Shown: positions 45,662-54,110 of the stretch, piece by piece
How the letters are laid out: each line of letters opens with the position of its first letter
How positions within the stretch are numbered: position 1 is the stretch's first letter
NCBI GenBank assembly: GCA_046349355.1
Contig: JAXMCM010000030.1
Span: forward strand, 10,052-74,051
Direction: 5' to 3'
DNA from: CALKJU01 sp046349355
Lineage (GTDB): Bacteria; Pseudomonadota; Alphaproteobacteria; Geminicoccales; Geminicoccaceae
DNA: 64,000 nucleotides
Program-made: the position numbers and the translations under genes
Notes under the pieces: generated by a model
The model's input: the letters and a program-made list of their open reading frames with translations, nothing else
The model's database searches: none
Told to the model about the DNA's origin: nothing

Positions 45662-46861
45662 ATGCCCGCGAGCCCCGTCAGCCCGATGGCGCCCGCCCTG
45701 CCGATCCCGGCGGGCGGCGCCGCCTTCCTCCGCCTCGTCGTCATCGGCACGATGGCGTTCCTGACCGTCGTCGACCTGTTCGCGACCCAGGCGATCCTCC
45801 CGGCCCTCGTGGCGCATTACGGGGTCAGCCCGGCCGCCATGGGCCTTGCCGTCAACGCCAGCACGCTGGGCATGGCGCTGAGCGGGCTCGGCGTGGCGTT
45901 CCTCAGCCGCCGCCTGCCGCGCCGCCTCGGGGTCACCGCCAGCCTCGCCCTGCTGGCGCTTCCGACCGCGGCGCTGGCGGTGGCACCGGACCTCGCCACC
46001 TTCACGGCCCTGCGCATCGTCCAGGGCTTGCTCATGGCCGCCGCCTTCGCGCTGACCCTGGCCTATCTTGCCGAGAGCTGCAGTGCGGCCGACTCGGCCA
46101 GCGCCTTCGCCGCCTACATCACCGGCAACGTCGCCAGCAACCTGGTCGGCCGGCTGCTCTCGGCCGGCGTCGCCGACCATGTCGGGCTGGCCGGCAACTT
46201 CCTCGTCTTCGCCGCCCTCAACCTCGCCGGCGCCGCGCTCGCCTGGACGGCCCTGCGGCGCACCCCGCCGATGGCCGCGGTGACGGCGATGCCGCCGTCG
46301 GCGCTGGCGGTCTGGGGCGCGCATGTGCGCAACCCGGCGCTGCGCACCGGCTTCGCGCTCGGCTTCCTGATCCTGTTCGCCTTCATCGGCACCTTCACCT
46401 TCGTCAACTTCGTGCTGGTGCGCGAGCCGATCGGCCTCGGCATGATGGAGCTGGGCTTCGTCTACCTCGTCTTCCTGCCGTCGATCCTGACCACGCCGCT
46501 GGCCGGCCGGGCGGTCGCCCGGTTCGGGACGCGCCCGACCTTCTGGGCGGCGATGGCGGTGGCCGGGCTCGGCCTGCCGCTGCTGCTCCTGCCGAGCCTG
46601 CCGGCGGTGCTGGCCGGGCTGGCGCTGGTCGGCGTCGGCACCTTCTTCGCCCAGGCGACGGCGACCGGCCATGTCAGCCGCGCCGCCACCGCCGACCGCG
46701 GCTCGGCCAGCGGCATCTACCTCGCCTGCTACTTCATGGGCGGCCTCGTCGGCAGCGCCGTCCTCGGCCAGGTCTTCGACCGCTGGGACTGGGCCGCCTG
46801 CGTCGCCGGCATCGGCGTGGCGCTGGCCGTGGCGGCCGTCCTCGCCGCGCGGCTGCGCTGA
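45662..46861 (+). CDS. MFS transporter (drug/arabinose-efflux-like, 12 TM)
   Basis: A 399-residue major facilitator with about twelve hydrophobic helices. N-terminal half: FLTVVDLFATQAILPALVAH, then GLAVNASTLGMALSGLGVAF, then the loop LSRRLPRRLGVTASLALLAL and the helix beginning LRIVQGLLMAAAFALTLAYL. C-terminal half: TPLAGRAVARFGTRPTFWAA. It belongs to the proton-coupled exporter branch (YnfM/sugar-efflux-like); substrate unknown. The small lipocalin-like gene follows by 12 nt. Confidence 0.88.
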   Translation: MPASPVSPMAPALPIPAGGAAFLRLVVIGTMAFLTVVDLFATQAILPALVAHYGVSPAAMGLAVNASTLGMALSGLGVAFLSRRLPRRLGVTASLALLALPTAALAVAPDLATFTALRIVQGLLMAAAFALTLAYLAESCSAADSASAFAAYITGNVASNLVGRLLSAGVADHVGLAGNFLVFAALNLAGAALAWTALRRTPPMAAVTAMPPSALAVWGAHVRNPALRTGFALGFLILFAFIGTFTFVNFVLVREPIGLGMMELGFVYLVFLPSILTTPLAGRAVARFGTRPTFWAAMAVAGLGLPLLLLPSLPAVLAGLALVGVGTFFAQATATGHVSRAATADRGSASGIYLACYFMGGLVGSAVLGQVFDRWDWAACVAGIGVALAVAAVLAARLR

Positions 46862-46873
46862 AGGAGGACCCGC

Positions 46874-47284
46874 ATGCACACCCCGCCCGCGAACGACCCG
46901 CCGGCCCTGGCCGGGACGTGGCGGATCGAGTCCTTCGAGCTCGTCGATCCGGTCACCGGCGCCGGCCGCGCCGTCTTCGGCGAGCGGCCGGGCGGCTACC
47001 TCGTGCTGACCGGCGAGGGGCTGCTGATCTCGGTCGTGACCGCCACGGAGCCGGCTGTCGCCGGAATGCGGCCGTTCCTCGCCTATGCCGGCCGCTACCG
47101 GGTCGAGGGTGACCGCTTCGTGACCGCGGTCGAGGTCGCCTGGGACAGGAGCTGGATCGGCACCGAGCAGGTGCGCCGCTTCCGCCTCGACGGCGACCGG
47201 CTGTGCATCGAGACGGCGCCGCAGCTGGCGTTCGCCCCGGGTGCCGAGGCGGCCCGCGCCGTGGTCACCTGGCGGCGGGCCTGA
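46874..47284 (+). CDS. lipocalin-like domain protein
   Basis: A 136-residue beta-rich protein with the lipocalin_5 pattern: PPALAGTWRIESFELVDPVT, GERPGGYLVLTGEGLLISVV, FLAYAGRYRVEGDRFVTAVE and SWIGTEQVRRFRLDGDRLCI. No signal peptide. It may bind a small hydrophobic molecule; function unknown. ATG at 46874 follows AAGGAGGA, a strong site. Probably cotranscribed with the MFS gene. Confidence 0.82.
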   Translation: MHTPPANDPPALAGTWRIESFELVDPVTGAGRAVFGERPGGYLVLTGEGLLISVVTATEPAVAGMRPFLAYAGRYRVEGDRFVTAVEVAWDRSWIGTEQVRRFRLDGDRLCIETAPQLAFAPGAEAARAVVTWRRA

Positions 47285-47299
47285 TGACGGTGCGGCGGC

Positions 47300-47644
47300 T
47301 CAGTGGCCGCCGCGGTGCAGGACTTCGTCGGCGATCCCGGTGTCGTAGGCGAGGCCCTCGGCGGTGAGCGTCGGGTAGCCCTCGCCGCTCGGCCGCAGCA
47401 GGCCCTTGCGCGACAGCGCCTGGAAGACCGCCGGGTTCGACAGGCCGGTGGCGTCGCGGGCCATGACCATGGCGTCGCCGAGGTGGAAGTGGTCGCCGTG
47501 GGCGTGCGGCATGCCGCGGACCGTGACCGAGCCGTCCTCGGCCGGTGGTTCCGCGAAATGCGGCGTGCGGGCGAGCTGCTGCAGCAGGACCAGCGTCTTG
47601 CATTGCAGCGGGTTGAGCTTGAGCGGGTTCGGGCGCGTCGTCAT
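47300..47644 (-). CDS. hypothetical protein, winged-helix-like
   Basis: A 114-residue protein that I do not recognise as a named family. It starts MTTRPNPLKLNPLQCKTLVL; LNPLQCKTLVLLQQLARTPH and NPAVFQALSRKGLLRPSGEG suggest a small winged-helix or helical domain, with a His/Asp-rich middle (GMPHAHGDHFHLGDAMV) that could bind metal. ATG at 47644 is preferred; the frame open to 47806 has unlikely Arg-rich composition. Confidence 0.65.
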   Translation of the reverse strand: MTTRPNPLKLNPLQCKTLVLLQQLARTPHFAEPPAEDGSVTVRGMPHAHGDHFHLGDAMVMARDATGLSNPAVFQALSRKGLLRPSGEGYPTLTAEGLAYDTGIADEVLHRGGH

Positions 47645-47703
47645 GCCGGCGGCATAGCGCGATCGACGGCCCTGGACCAGTCCCCCGCCCCGGAACGACC
47701 GAC

Positions 47704-47727
47704 GCCCCGGGGATCGCTCCCCGGGGC
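47704..47727 (-). terminator. hairpin after actP
   Basis: GCCCCGGGGA pairs perfectly with TCCCCGGGGC around a TCGC loop, extended by a further C:G pair. It starts 29 nt past the actP stop (minus strand). No U-tract. Confidence 0.5.
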
Positions 47728-47756
47728 GCCGCAGGCCTTGGCCGTGGGGCGAAGCG

Positions 47757-49463
47757 TCAGTGCGACGCCGCGCCCTCCGCACCGAGGCCGGTCTGCGAGC
47801 GGACATACTGCGCCGGGAAGGCGCCCGCCTCGCGCCGGGCGGTCTGCGACCGGTCCAGCATCGAGAACAGCCAGATCCCGACGAAGGCGATGGTCATCGA
47901 GAACAGCGCCGGGTTGTCGTACGGGAACAGCGCCGTCTCGTGGCCGAACGTCTTGACCCAGACGCTCGGGCTGAGGACGACCATCGTCACCGCGCTGACC
48001 AGGCCCAGCAGGCCGCCGATGAAGGCGCCCTTGGTGGTCAGCTTCGACCAGTACATCGACAGCAGCAGGACCGGGAAGTTGCAGCTGGCGGCGATCGCGA
48101 AGGCGAGGCCGACCATGAACGCGACGTTCTGCTGCTCGAACAGGTAGCCGAGCACGATGGCGACGATGCCGAGGATCACCGTGGCGACCTTGGAGACCCG
48201 GATCTCGTCGGCGTCGGTGGCGCGGCCCTTGGCGATCACCGAGGCGTAGAGGTCATGGCTGACCGCCGAGGCGCCGGCGAGGGTGAGGCCGGCGACGACC
48301 GCGAGGATCGTGGCGAAGGCCACCGCCGAGATGAAGCCGAGGAACAGCGAGCCGCCGACCGCATTGCTGAGGTGCACCGCGGCCATGTTGGTGCCGCCGA
48401 CCAGGTCGGTGAGCTTGTTGTAGGTCACCGCACCGGCCGCATCGACCGTGGTCTTGTAGAACTCCGGGTTGGCCATCAGGAAGGTGATGGCGCCGAAGCC
48501 GATGATGAAGGTGAGGATGTAGAAGTAGCCGATGAAGCCGGTGGCGTAGAACACCGACTTGCGCGCCGCCTTGGCGTCGGCGACGGTGAAGAAGCGCATC
48601 AGGATGTGCGGCAGGCCGGCCGTGCCGAACATCAGCGCCAGGCCCAGCGAGATCGCCGAGACCGGGTCGCTGACCAGCGAGCCGGGCTTCATGATCGCGT
48701 CGGCCTTGGGATGGACCTCGGTCGCCGCCTTGAACATCGCCTCGGGGCTGAAGCCGAAGTGCCAGAGCACCGCCAGCGCCATGAAGGTGGCGCCGCCGAG
48801 CAGCATGCAGGCCTTGATGATCTGCACCCAGGTGGTGGCGAGCATGCCGCCGAAGGTGACGTAGAGGATCATCAGCACGCCGACGAGGATCACGGCGTAG
48901 AGGTAGGGCAGGCCGAACAGCAGCTGGATCAGCTTGCCGGCGCCGACCATCTGGGCGATCAGGTAGAACGCCACGACGACCAGGGTGCCGACCGCCGACA
49001 GGGTGCGGATCGGGGTCTGCTGCAGGCGGTAGGAGGCGACGTCGGCGAAGGTGTACTTGCCGAGGTTGCGCAGCCGCTCCGCGATCAGGAACAGCACGAT
49101 CGGCCAGCCGACCAGCCAGCCCACCGAGTAGATCAGGCCGTCGAAGCCCGAGGTGAAGACCAGGCCCGAGATGCCGAGGAAGGAGGCCGCCGACATGTAG
49201 TCGCCGGCGATGGCGAGGCCGTTCTGGAAGCCGGTGATGCCGCCGCCGGCAGCGTAGAAGTCGGCCGCCGACTTGGTCCGCGACGCCGCCCACTTGGTGA
49301 TGCCGAGGGTCATCAGGACGAAGACCAGGAACATCACGATGGCTTCGATGTTGAGGCCCTGCTGCTCGACGGCCCCTTCGAGGGCGCCGGCGGCCATGGC
49401 CCCGAGCGGCGCCAGCGCGGCGAGCGCGCCGGAGCCCCAGGCGAGGCTGCGCGAGAGGCGCAT
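47757..49463 (-). CDS. actP: cation/acetate symporter ActP
   Basis: A 568-residue solute:sodium symporter. After a signal-like N-terminus come about 13 helices. Family features: SAADFYAAGGGITGFQNGLA, AIAGDYMSAASFLGISGLVF, PYLYAVILVGVLMILYVTFG and TAGLPHILMRFFTVADAKAA, characteristic of ActP, which takes up acetate and other short monocarboxylates. ATG at 49463 follows GGAGGTGAAG and overlaps the yjcH stop by one base; GTG at 49466 is an alternative. The yjcH-actP pair is the standard acetate-uptake unit. Confidence 0.95.
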   Translation of the reverse strand: MRLSRSLAWGSGALAALAPLGAMAAGALEGAVEQQGLNIEAIVMFLVFVLMTLGITKWAASRTKSAADFYAAGGGITGFQNGLAIAGDYMSAASFLGISGLVFTSGFDGLIYSVGWLVGWPIVLFLIAERLRNLGKYTFADVASYRLQQTPIRTLSAVGTLVVVAFYLIAQMVGAGKLIQLLFGLPYLYAVILVGVLMILYVTFGGMLATTWVQIIKACMLLGGATFMALAVLWHFGFSPEAMFKAATEVHPKADAIMKPGSLVSDPVSAISLGLALMFGTAGLPHILMRFFTVADAKAARKSVFYATGFIGYFYILTFIIGFGAITFLMANPEFYKTTVDAAGAVTYNKLTDLVGGTNMAAVHLSNAVGGSLFLGFISAVAFATILAVVAGLTLAGASAVSHDLYASVIAKGRATDADEIRVSKVATVILGIVAIVLGYLFEQQNVAFMVGLAFAIAASCNFPVLLLSMYWSKLTTKGAFIGGLLGLVSAVTMVVLSPSVWVKTFGHETALFPYDNPALFSMTIAFVGIWLFSMLDRSQTARREAGAFPAQYVRSQTGLGAEGAASH

Positions 49464-49768
49464 CACTTCACCTCCTTCATGATCTCGGCCGTCAGCCGGT
49501 CGAACTCGCCGTTGGCCTTGTTGACGTAGATGCCGGTCAGCACGAAGGCCGAGACGATGACGAACAGGCCCACCGGGATCCCGATCGTCATGACGCCCGA
49601 CCCGATCGGCGTGCCGAGGAAGCCGGGCGCGTAGGCGACCAGCAGGATGAAGCCGAAGTAGATGACCAGCATGGCAACCGACAAAGTCGTCGCCATGCGC
49701 CCGCGCGATTCGACGAGCTGCTTGAACTTCGGACTACTCTGGATGCGTTCGAAGGCTGCCGCACTCAT
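49463..49768 (-). CDS. yjcH: DUF485 membrane protein YjcH
   Basis: A 101-residue protein with two helices (about 29-50 and 60-85) and the DUF485 signature: RIQSSPKFKQLVESRGRMAT and IGIPVGLFVIVSAFVLTGIY, VNKANGEFDRLT. It is the usual partner of ActP. ATG at 49768 follows AAGGAGCGGG. Confidence 0.92.
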   Translation of the reverse strand: MSAAAFERIQSSPKFKQLVESRGRMATTLSVAMLVIYFGFILLVAYAPGFLGTPIGSGVMTIGIPVGLFVIVSAFVLTGIYVNKANGEFDRLTAEIMKEVK

Positions 49769-49821
49769 CGGCCCCCGCTCCTTTTCTCGGTCCGCACGCC
49801 CCCCTGCGGGTCGCGCCATCG

Positions 49822-49837
49822 GCCATTGTGTAATGGC
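49822..49837. promoter_or_regulatory. inverted repeat upstream of yjcH-actP
   Basis: GCCATT, four bases, AATGGC (GCCATTGTGTAATGGC) in the 190-nt divergent region between yjcH (-) and the response regulator cyclase (+), 54 nt before yjcH. Candidate operator; regulator unknown. Confidence 0.35.
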
Positions 49838-49959
49838 GGATGCGTCGCCGCGCAGATGCGGCACGTTGGTGAGCGCCGTGCGGCATGTTGACCGCAAGCC
49901 GGCGGTGGCCTTGACGCGGGTGGCGGCAGCCGCGGCGGTGCCGTGCTAGGGTATCGGGC

Positions 49960-51030
49960 ATGTCAGGGCAGCGGGCAGGCGACCTCGTCAACGGGCGGAT
50001 CCTCGTCGCCGAGGACGATCCCGACGTCCGCGAGATCCTCGTCTTCATGCTGGCGCGGGAAGGCTGGAGCGACGTCGACGCGGTCGGCGACGGCGATGCC
50101 GCGGTGGCCGCACTGGGCCGCCGCGCCTACGACCTCGTCCTGCTCGACGTCATGATGCCGGGCCGCGGCGGCATCGAGGTCCTCGACTGGATCAAGGCCG
50201 ACCCCGGCCTCCGGCACATCCCGGTGATCATCGTCACGGCACTCGGCGATCTCGACCTCGTCGCCCACTGCGTCGCCAGGGGCGCCGAGGACCGCCTGAC
50301 CAAGCCGGTCGAGCCGGTGCTGCTGCGCGCCCGGGTTGCGGCCGGGCTCGAGCGCAAGCGGCTGCACGACCGCGAGCAGGCGCATCTCCTGGCGATCGAG
50401 CGGGAGCGGGCGCGGGCCGACGAGCTGCTGCAGGCGATCCTGCCGGCGGCCGCCGTCGACGAGCTGAAGGCCACCAACCGCGTCCGCCCGCGCCGCTTCG
50501 ACGAGGTCGTCATCCTCTTCGCCGACGTCGTCGGCTTCACCGCCTTCTGCGACAGCCACCCGGCCGAGGAGGCGGTGCGCAACCTCGAGGACCTGGTCGA
50601 GTGGTTCGAGGCCCTGGCCGACCTGCACGGGCTCGAGAAGATCAAGACCGTGGGCGACGCCTTCTTCGCCACGGGCAACCTGCTGGTGCCGCGGGCCGAC
50701 GCCGCGATCGCCGCGGTGCGCTGCGCCCTGGCGATGGCCGATGCCGCCGGCTACCTGCCGGTGCCGTGGACGATCCGCACCGCCATCCACGTCGGCCCGG
50801 TGGTCGGCGGGGTGCTGGGCTCCAGCAAGTACAGCTTCGACCTGTGGGGCGACACGGTGAACGTCGCCGCCCGCCTCGCCGCCGCCGGCCTGCCGCCCGG
50901 CACCTACTGCACGGCCGAGGTCTGGCGCCGCCTCGCCGGCCGGGCCCGTGGCCGGTCCCTCGGCCCGATGCCGGTGAAGGGCAAGGGCACGGTCGAGGTC
51001 TGGCGCTGCGAGGGGCTGGCCGGGAGCTGA
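49960..51030 (+). CDS. response regulator fused to a class III adenylate/guanylate cyclase
   Basis: A 356-residue signalling protein. REC domain (about 13-130): acidic pair in AEDDPDV, phospho-acceptor Asp63 in LVLLDVMMPGRGG, Thr93 and Lys115 (DRLTKPVEP). A coiled linker (about 130-165, EREQAHLL-like charged helix) leads to a class III cyclase domain (about 180-345) with metal Asp189 (ILFADVVGFTAF) and Asp233 (EKIKTVGDAFFA), Lys229, Asp298 and Asn301/Arg305 (WGDTVNVAARL). Phosphorylation should control cyclic nucleotide synthesis. No histidine kinase is in the window. ATG at 49960 has no strong ribosome site. Confidence 0.9.
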   Translation: MSGQRAGDLVNGRILVAEDDPDVREILVFMLAREGWSDVDAVGDGDAAVAALGRRAYDLVLLDVMMPGRGGIEVLDWIKADPGLRHIPVIIVTALGDLDLVAHCVARGAEDRLTKPVEPVLLRARVAAGLERKRLHDREQAHLLAIERERARADELLQAILPAAAVDELKATNRVRPRRFDEVVILFADVVGFTAFCDSHPAEEAVRNLEDLVEWFEALADLHGLEKIKTVGDAFFATGNLLVPRADAAIAAVRCALAMADAAGYLPVPWTIRTAIHVGPVVGGVLGSSKYSFDLWGDTVNVAARLAAAGLPPGTYCTAEVWRRLAGRARGRSLGPMPVKGKGTVEVWRCEGLAGS

Positions 51031-51038
51031 CGCGGCGC

Positions 51039-52145
51039 TCAGGCCGCCGGCAAGGCGGCGCCGCTGGCGGCGTCGAACAGCCGGGCGCGGTCGAGCGACA
51101 GGCGAAGGGTCACGCGCTCGCCCACCACGACGCGACGCGTCCGCTCCATGCGGTAGCGGACCAGGCTGCCGCCCACCGACAGCATCAGCTCGAGCTGCCG
51201 CCCGATGTTCTCGTGGCTGTAGACCGTCGCCGGAAGGACGTCGTCGCCGCTGTCCTCGACGAGGGCGACATCGCCCGGGCGCAGCCCGACGACGACCGTG
51301 CCGGACGGTGCCGCCGCCGCTGTGCGCGCCAGTCGCACCGGCAGCGGCAGGACCTTGCCGTCGACGAGCAGCCCGGCGGCCAGACCGTCTCCTGCCAGCG
51401 TCGCCGCAAGCAGGCTCATCGGCGGATCGCCGATGAACGAGGCAACGAAGGCGCTGCGCGGGTTGTCGTAGAGCTCGAGTGGCGGCCCCAGCTGCTCGAG
51501 CCTGCCGTCCCTGATCACGGCGACGAGGTCGGCGATGGCCAGCGCCTCCTGCTGGTCGTGGGTGACGTGGATGGTGGTCGTGCCGACGCGGCGGTGCAGC
51601 TGCTTGAGCTCGGCGCGGGTCTCGTAGCGCAGGCGGGCGTCGAGATGGGCGATCGGCTCGTCCAGCAGCAGCACGCTGGGCTCGCAGATCAGCGAGCGAC
51701 CGAGGGCGACGCGCTGCTGCTGGCCGCCGGACAGCTGGTTCACGGAACGCCCCAGCAGTGGCTCGATCTGCAGCATCCGCGCGACCTCGCGGACGCGCTG
51801 CTCGATGTCGGCGCGGCCGTAGCGCCGGCGGCGGTGCGGAGCGCGCAGCGGAAAGGCGAGATTGCCGGCGACGTCGAGGTGCGGGTAGAGCGCGTAGTTC
51901 TGGAAGGCGAGGCCGATGTTGCGCTGCCAGGGCGCCAGCCCGTCGACGCGCCGCTCGCCGATCAGGATCTGCCCGGCGTCGGGCTCGACCAGGCCGGCGA
52001 CCATCCGCATCAACGTCGTCTTGCCGCAGCCCGAGGGCCCCAGCAGGCACATGTAGCGCTGCGCCGGACAGCTCAGCGAGATGTCCTCGAACACGCGCAC
52101 GCGACCGTAAGCCTTGCGGATGTTGCGGAAGTCGATCTGGCTCAT
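51039..52145 (-). CDS. sugar/polyol ABC importer ATPase B (MalK/UgpC type)
   Basis: A 368-residue ATPase with a C-terminal regulatory OB-fold domain. Walker A LLGPSGCGKTTLM, Q-loop IGLAFQNYALYPHLDV, signature LSGGQQQRVALGRSL, Walker B VLLLDEPIAHLDARLR and H-loop IHVTHDQQEALAIAD. The Walker B has IAHLD where most have LSNLD. It follows a second, different ATPase in the same operon (4-nt overlap), suggesting a heterodimeric motor. It converges with the cyclase gene 8 nt away. Confidence 0.92.
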   Translation of the reverse strand: MSQIDFRNIRKAYGRVRVFEDISLSCPAQRYMCLLGPSGCGKTTLMRMVAGLVEPDAGQILIGERRVDGLAPWQRNIGLAFQNYALYPHLDVAGNLAFPLRAPHRRRRYGRADIEQRVREVARMLQIEPLLGRSVNQLSGGQQQRVALGRSLICEPSVLLLDEPIAHLDARLRYETRAELKQLHRRVGTTTIHVTHDQQEALAIADLVAVIRDGRLEQLGPPLELYDNPRSAFVASFIGDPPMSLLAATLAGDGLAAGLLVDGKVLPLPVRLARTAAAAPSGTVVVGLRPGDVALVEDSGDDVLPATVYSHENIGRQLELMLSVGGSLVRYRMERTRRVVVGERVTLRLSLDRARLFDAASGAALPAA

Positions 52146-53248
52146 CGGCCGTTCGTCGCCGCGAGGCTGACGCCGGAAGCGTCGAACAGGTGCGCGCGGG
52201 CCCCGTCCGGGCGGACGAACGCCGTCGTGCCGGGGGCGGGTGCCCGGTGCGACGGGACCACGACGCTCAGCCGGCCGGCGGCCGAGTCGACGATGGCCAC
52301 GGCCTCGCTGCCCTGCGGCTCGAGCTCGACGACCGTGACCGGCAGGCCGGTTGCGCCACCGGTCGCGTCCAGGTCGACGTGCTCGGGCCTGATGCCCAGG
52401 CTGAGCGGTCCGGCGACCGCAGCCTGCCGCAGCCAGCCCCAGCGGTCGGCCGGGAGCGGGACCACCGCTCCGGCCACGCCGGCACCGAGGCCATGACGGC
52501 CGTCAACGAGCTCGGCCGGCAGGATGTTGATCGGCGGGCTGCCGATGAAGCGGGCGACGAACAGGTTGGCCGGGGCGTCGAGCAAGTCGACAATCGAGCC
52601 GACCTGCTGCAGCCGGCCCCCGTCCATCACCGCGATGCGGTCCGAGACGGCGGCGGCCTCCTCCTGGTCGTGGGTGATGTGCACGGTGGTGGCGCCCAGG
52701 CTCTCGTGCAGCCGGCGGATCTCGGCGCGGAGCTGGACGCGCAGGTAGGCCTCGAGGTGGCCGAGCGGCTCGTCGAGCAGGAACATGCTGGGCTGGCGGA
52801 CGATCGCCCGCCCGACCGAGACCCGCTGCCGCTGCCCGCCCGAGAGCTGGTACGGGTACATCCTGAGCAGGGCCGACAGCTGCAGCGTCTCGGCGACCGC
52901 CGCCACCCGCCGGGCGATCTCCGCGGCGGGACGGTCCCGGGCGACCAGCGGCATGGCGATGTTGTGGAAGACGTCGAGATGCGGATAGAGGGCGTAGTTC
53001 TCGAAGACCATCGCCATGTCGCGCTGCTGCGGCGGCAGCTCGTTGATGCGGCGCCCGTCGAGGCGGATCTCGCCGTCGCTTACCGTCTCGAGCCCGGCCA
53101 GCATCCGCAGGGTCGAGGACTTGCCGCATCCCGAGGGCCCGAGCAGGCAGACATATTCGCGATCGGCGATCGCGAGGTCGAGGTCGCTGACGGCGACGGT
53201 GCCGTCGGGGTAGCGCTTGCCGACGCCATGGAACGCGACCGCCGGCAT
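52142..53248 (-). CDS. sugar/polyol ABC importer ATPase A (MalK/UgpC type)
   Basis: A 368-residue ATPase with Walker A LLGPSGCGKSSTLR, Q-loop MAMVFENYALYPHLDVFHNI, signature LSGGQRQRVSVGRAI, Walker B MFLLDEPLGHLEAYLR (Glu in place of the usual Asp after HL), and H-loop VHITHDQEEAAAVSDR. C-terminal OB-like half from about residue 240 (GIRPEHVDLDATGG). Its start shares one base with the stop of the permease gene. Two full-length ATPases in tandem are seen in some glycerol-type (GlpST-like) importers. Confidence 0.92.
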   Translation of the reverse strand: MPAVAFHGVGKRYPDGTVAVSDLDLAIADREYVCLLGPSGCGKSSTLRMLAGLETVSDGEIRLDGRRINELPPQQRDMAMVFENYALYPHLDVFHNIAMPLVARDRPAAEIARRVAAVAETLQLSALLRMYPYQLSGGQRQRVSVGRAIVRQPSMFLLDEPLGHLEAYLRVQLRAEIRRLHESLGATTVHITHDQEEAAAVSDRIAVMDGGRLQQVGSIVDLLDAPANLFVARFIGSPPINILPAELVDGRHGLGAGVAGAVVPLPADRWGWLRQAAVAGPLSLGIRPEHVDLDATGGATGLPVTVVELEPQGSEAVAIVDSAAGRLSVVVPSHRAPAPGTTAFVRPDGARAHLFDASGVSLAATNGR

Positions 53249-54105
53249 CAGCGCACGGCCCCGAAGGTCATGCCCCGCACGAGGTGCTTCTGCAGCCAGA
53301 CGGTGACGAGCAGGATCGGCAGCACGGCGATCAGGCCGACGGCCATGTACTGGTCCCAGACGACGTAGGTCGAGCCCGAGAACTGCGACAGGTAGACGGG
53401 CAGCGTCGCCGCCGAGTTTTGCGTCAGGATCATCGCGAACAGGAACTCGTTCCAGGCGAAGACCGCGGTCAGGATGGCAGTGGTGATCAGGCCGGGACGG
53501 ATCAGCGGCAGGGCGACGCGCCAGTAGATCTGGATGTGCGAGTAGCCGTCGACCAGTGCTGCCTCCTCGATCTCCTTCGGGATCTCGGCGAAGAAGCCGC
53601 GCAGGATCCAGGTGACGAAGGGGATGTTGGCAGCCGTGTAGATGATCATCAGTGCCAGCCTGGTGTCGAGCAGCCCGACAGACTGGACGATGACGTAGAC
53701 CGGGATGACAAAGGCCACCGCCGGCGCGAACCGGGTCGAGAGGATGAAGAAGGCAACGTCGCGCGAGCCGCGGAACTGGAAGCGGGCGAGCCCGTAGGCC
53801 GCCATCGAGCCGAGCAGCAGTGCCGCCGCCGTGCTGACCGCGGTGACGACGAGGCTGTTCATGACGAAGAACAGGGCGCTGCGCCCGCCCGAGACGAACA
53901 GCGCGTCCTGCACGTTCTTGAAGGTCGGCGTGAAGATCCAGACGGGCGGCCAGGCGGCGATCTCGGCGCTCGTCTTCAGCGCCGTCGTGAGCATGATGTA
54001 GAACGGGAACAGGCAGGCGCCGACGAACGCTGCGGCGAGCAGCAGGAGCAGGGCGCCGCGCAGCGCGTGCGGTCGGGTTCCGGCGGCGGCCGTCGGCTGC
54101 GCCAT
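53248..54105 (-). CDS. sugar/polyol ABC importer permease 2 (MalG/UgpE type)
   Basis: A 285-residue permease with six helices. Features: LFPFYIMLTTALKTSAEIAA, LLLGSMAAYGLARFQFRGSR, FIPVYVIVQ-type helix (VIPVYVIVQSVGLLDTRLAL), and the EAA loop EIPKEIEEAALVDGYSHIQI, YWRVALPLIRPGL. ATG at 54105. The preceding permease gene ends 5 nt upstream, so they are cotranslated. Confidence 0.92.
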   Translation of the reverse strand: MAQPTAAAGTRPHALRGALLLLLAAAFVGACLFPFYIMLTTALKTSAEIAAWPPVWIFTPTFKNVQDALFVSGGRSALFFVMNSLVVTAVSTAAALLLGSMAAYGLARFQFRGSRDVAFFILSTRFAPAVAFVIPVYVIVQSVGLLDTRLALMIIYTAANIPFVTWILRGFFAEIPKEIEEAALVDGYSHIQIYWRVALPLIRPGLITTAILTAVFAWNEFLFAMILTQNSAATLPVYLSQFSGSTYVVWDQYMAVGLIAVLPILLVTVWLQKHLVRGMTFGAVR

Positions 54106-54110
54106 CGCCG

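Noticed and set aside
47760..49529. A 589-codon open frame on the plus strand opposite actP
   Set aside because: His/Arg/Asp/Gly-rich low-complexity composition with no domain; it is the antisense shadow of actP and yjcH, as expected at this GC content.
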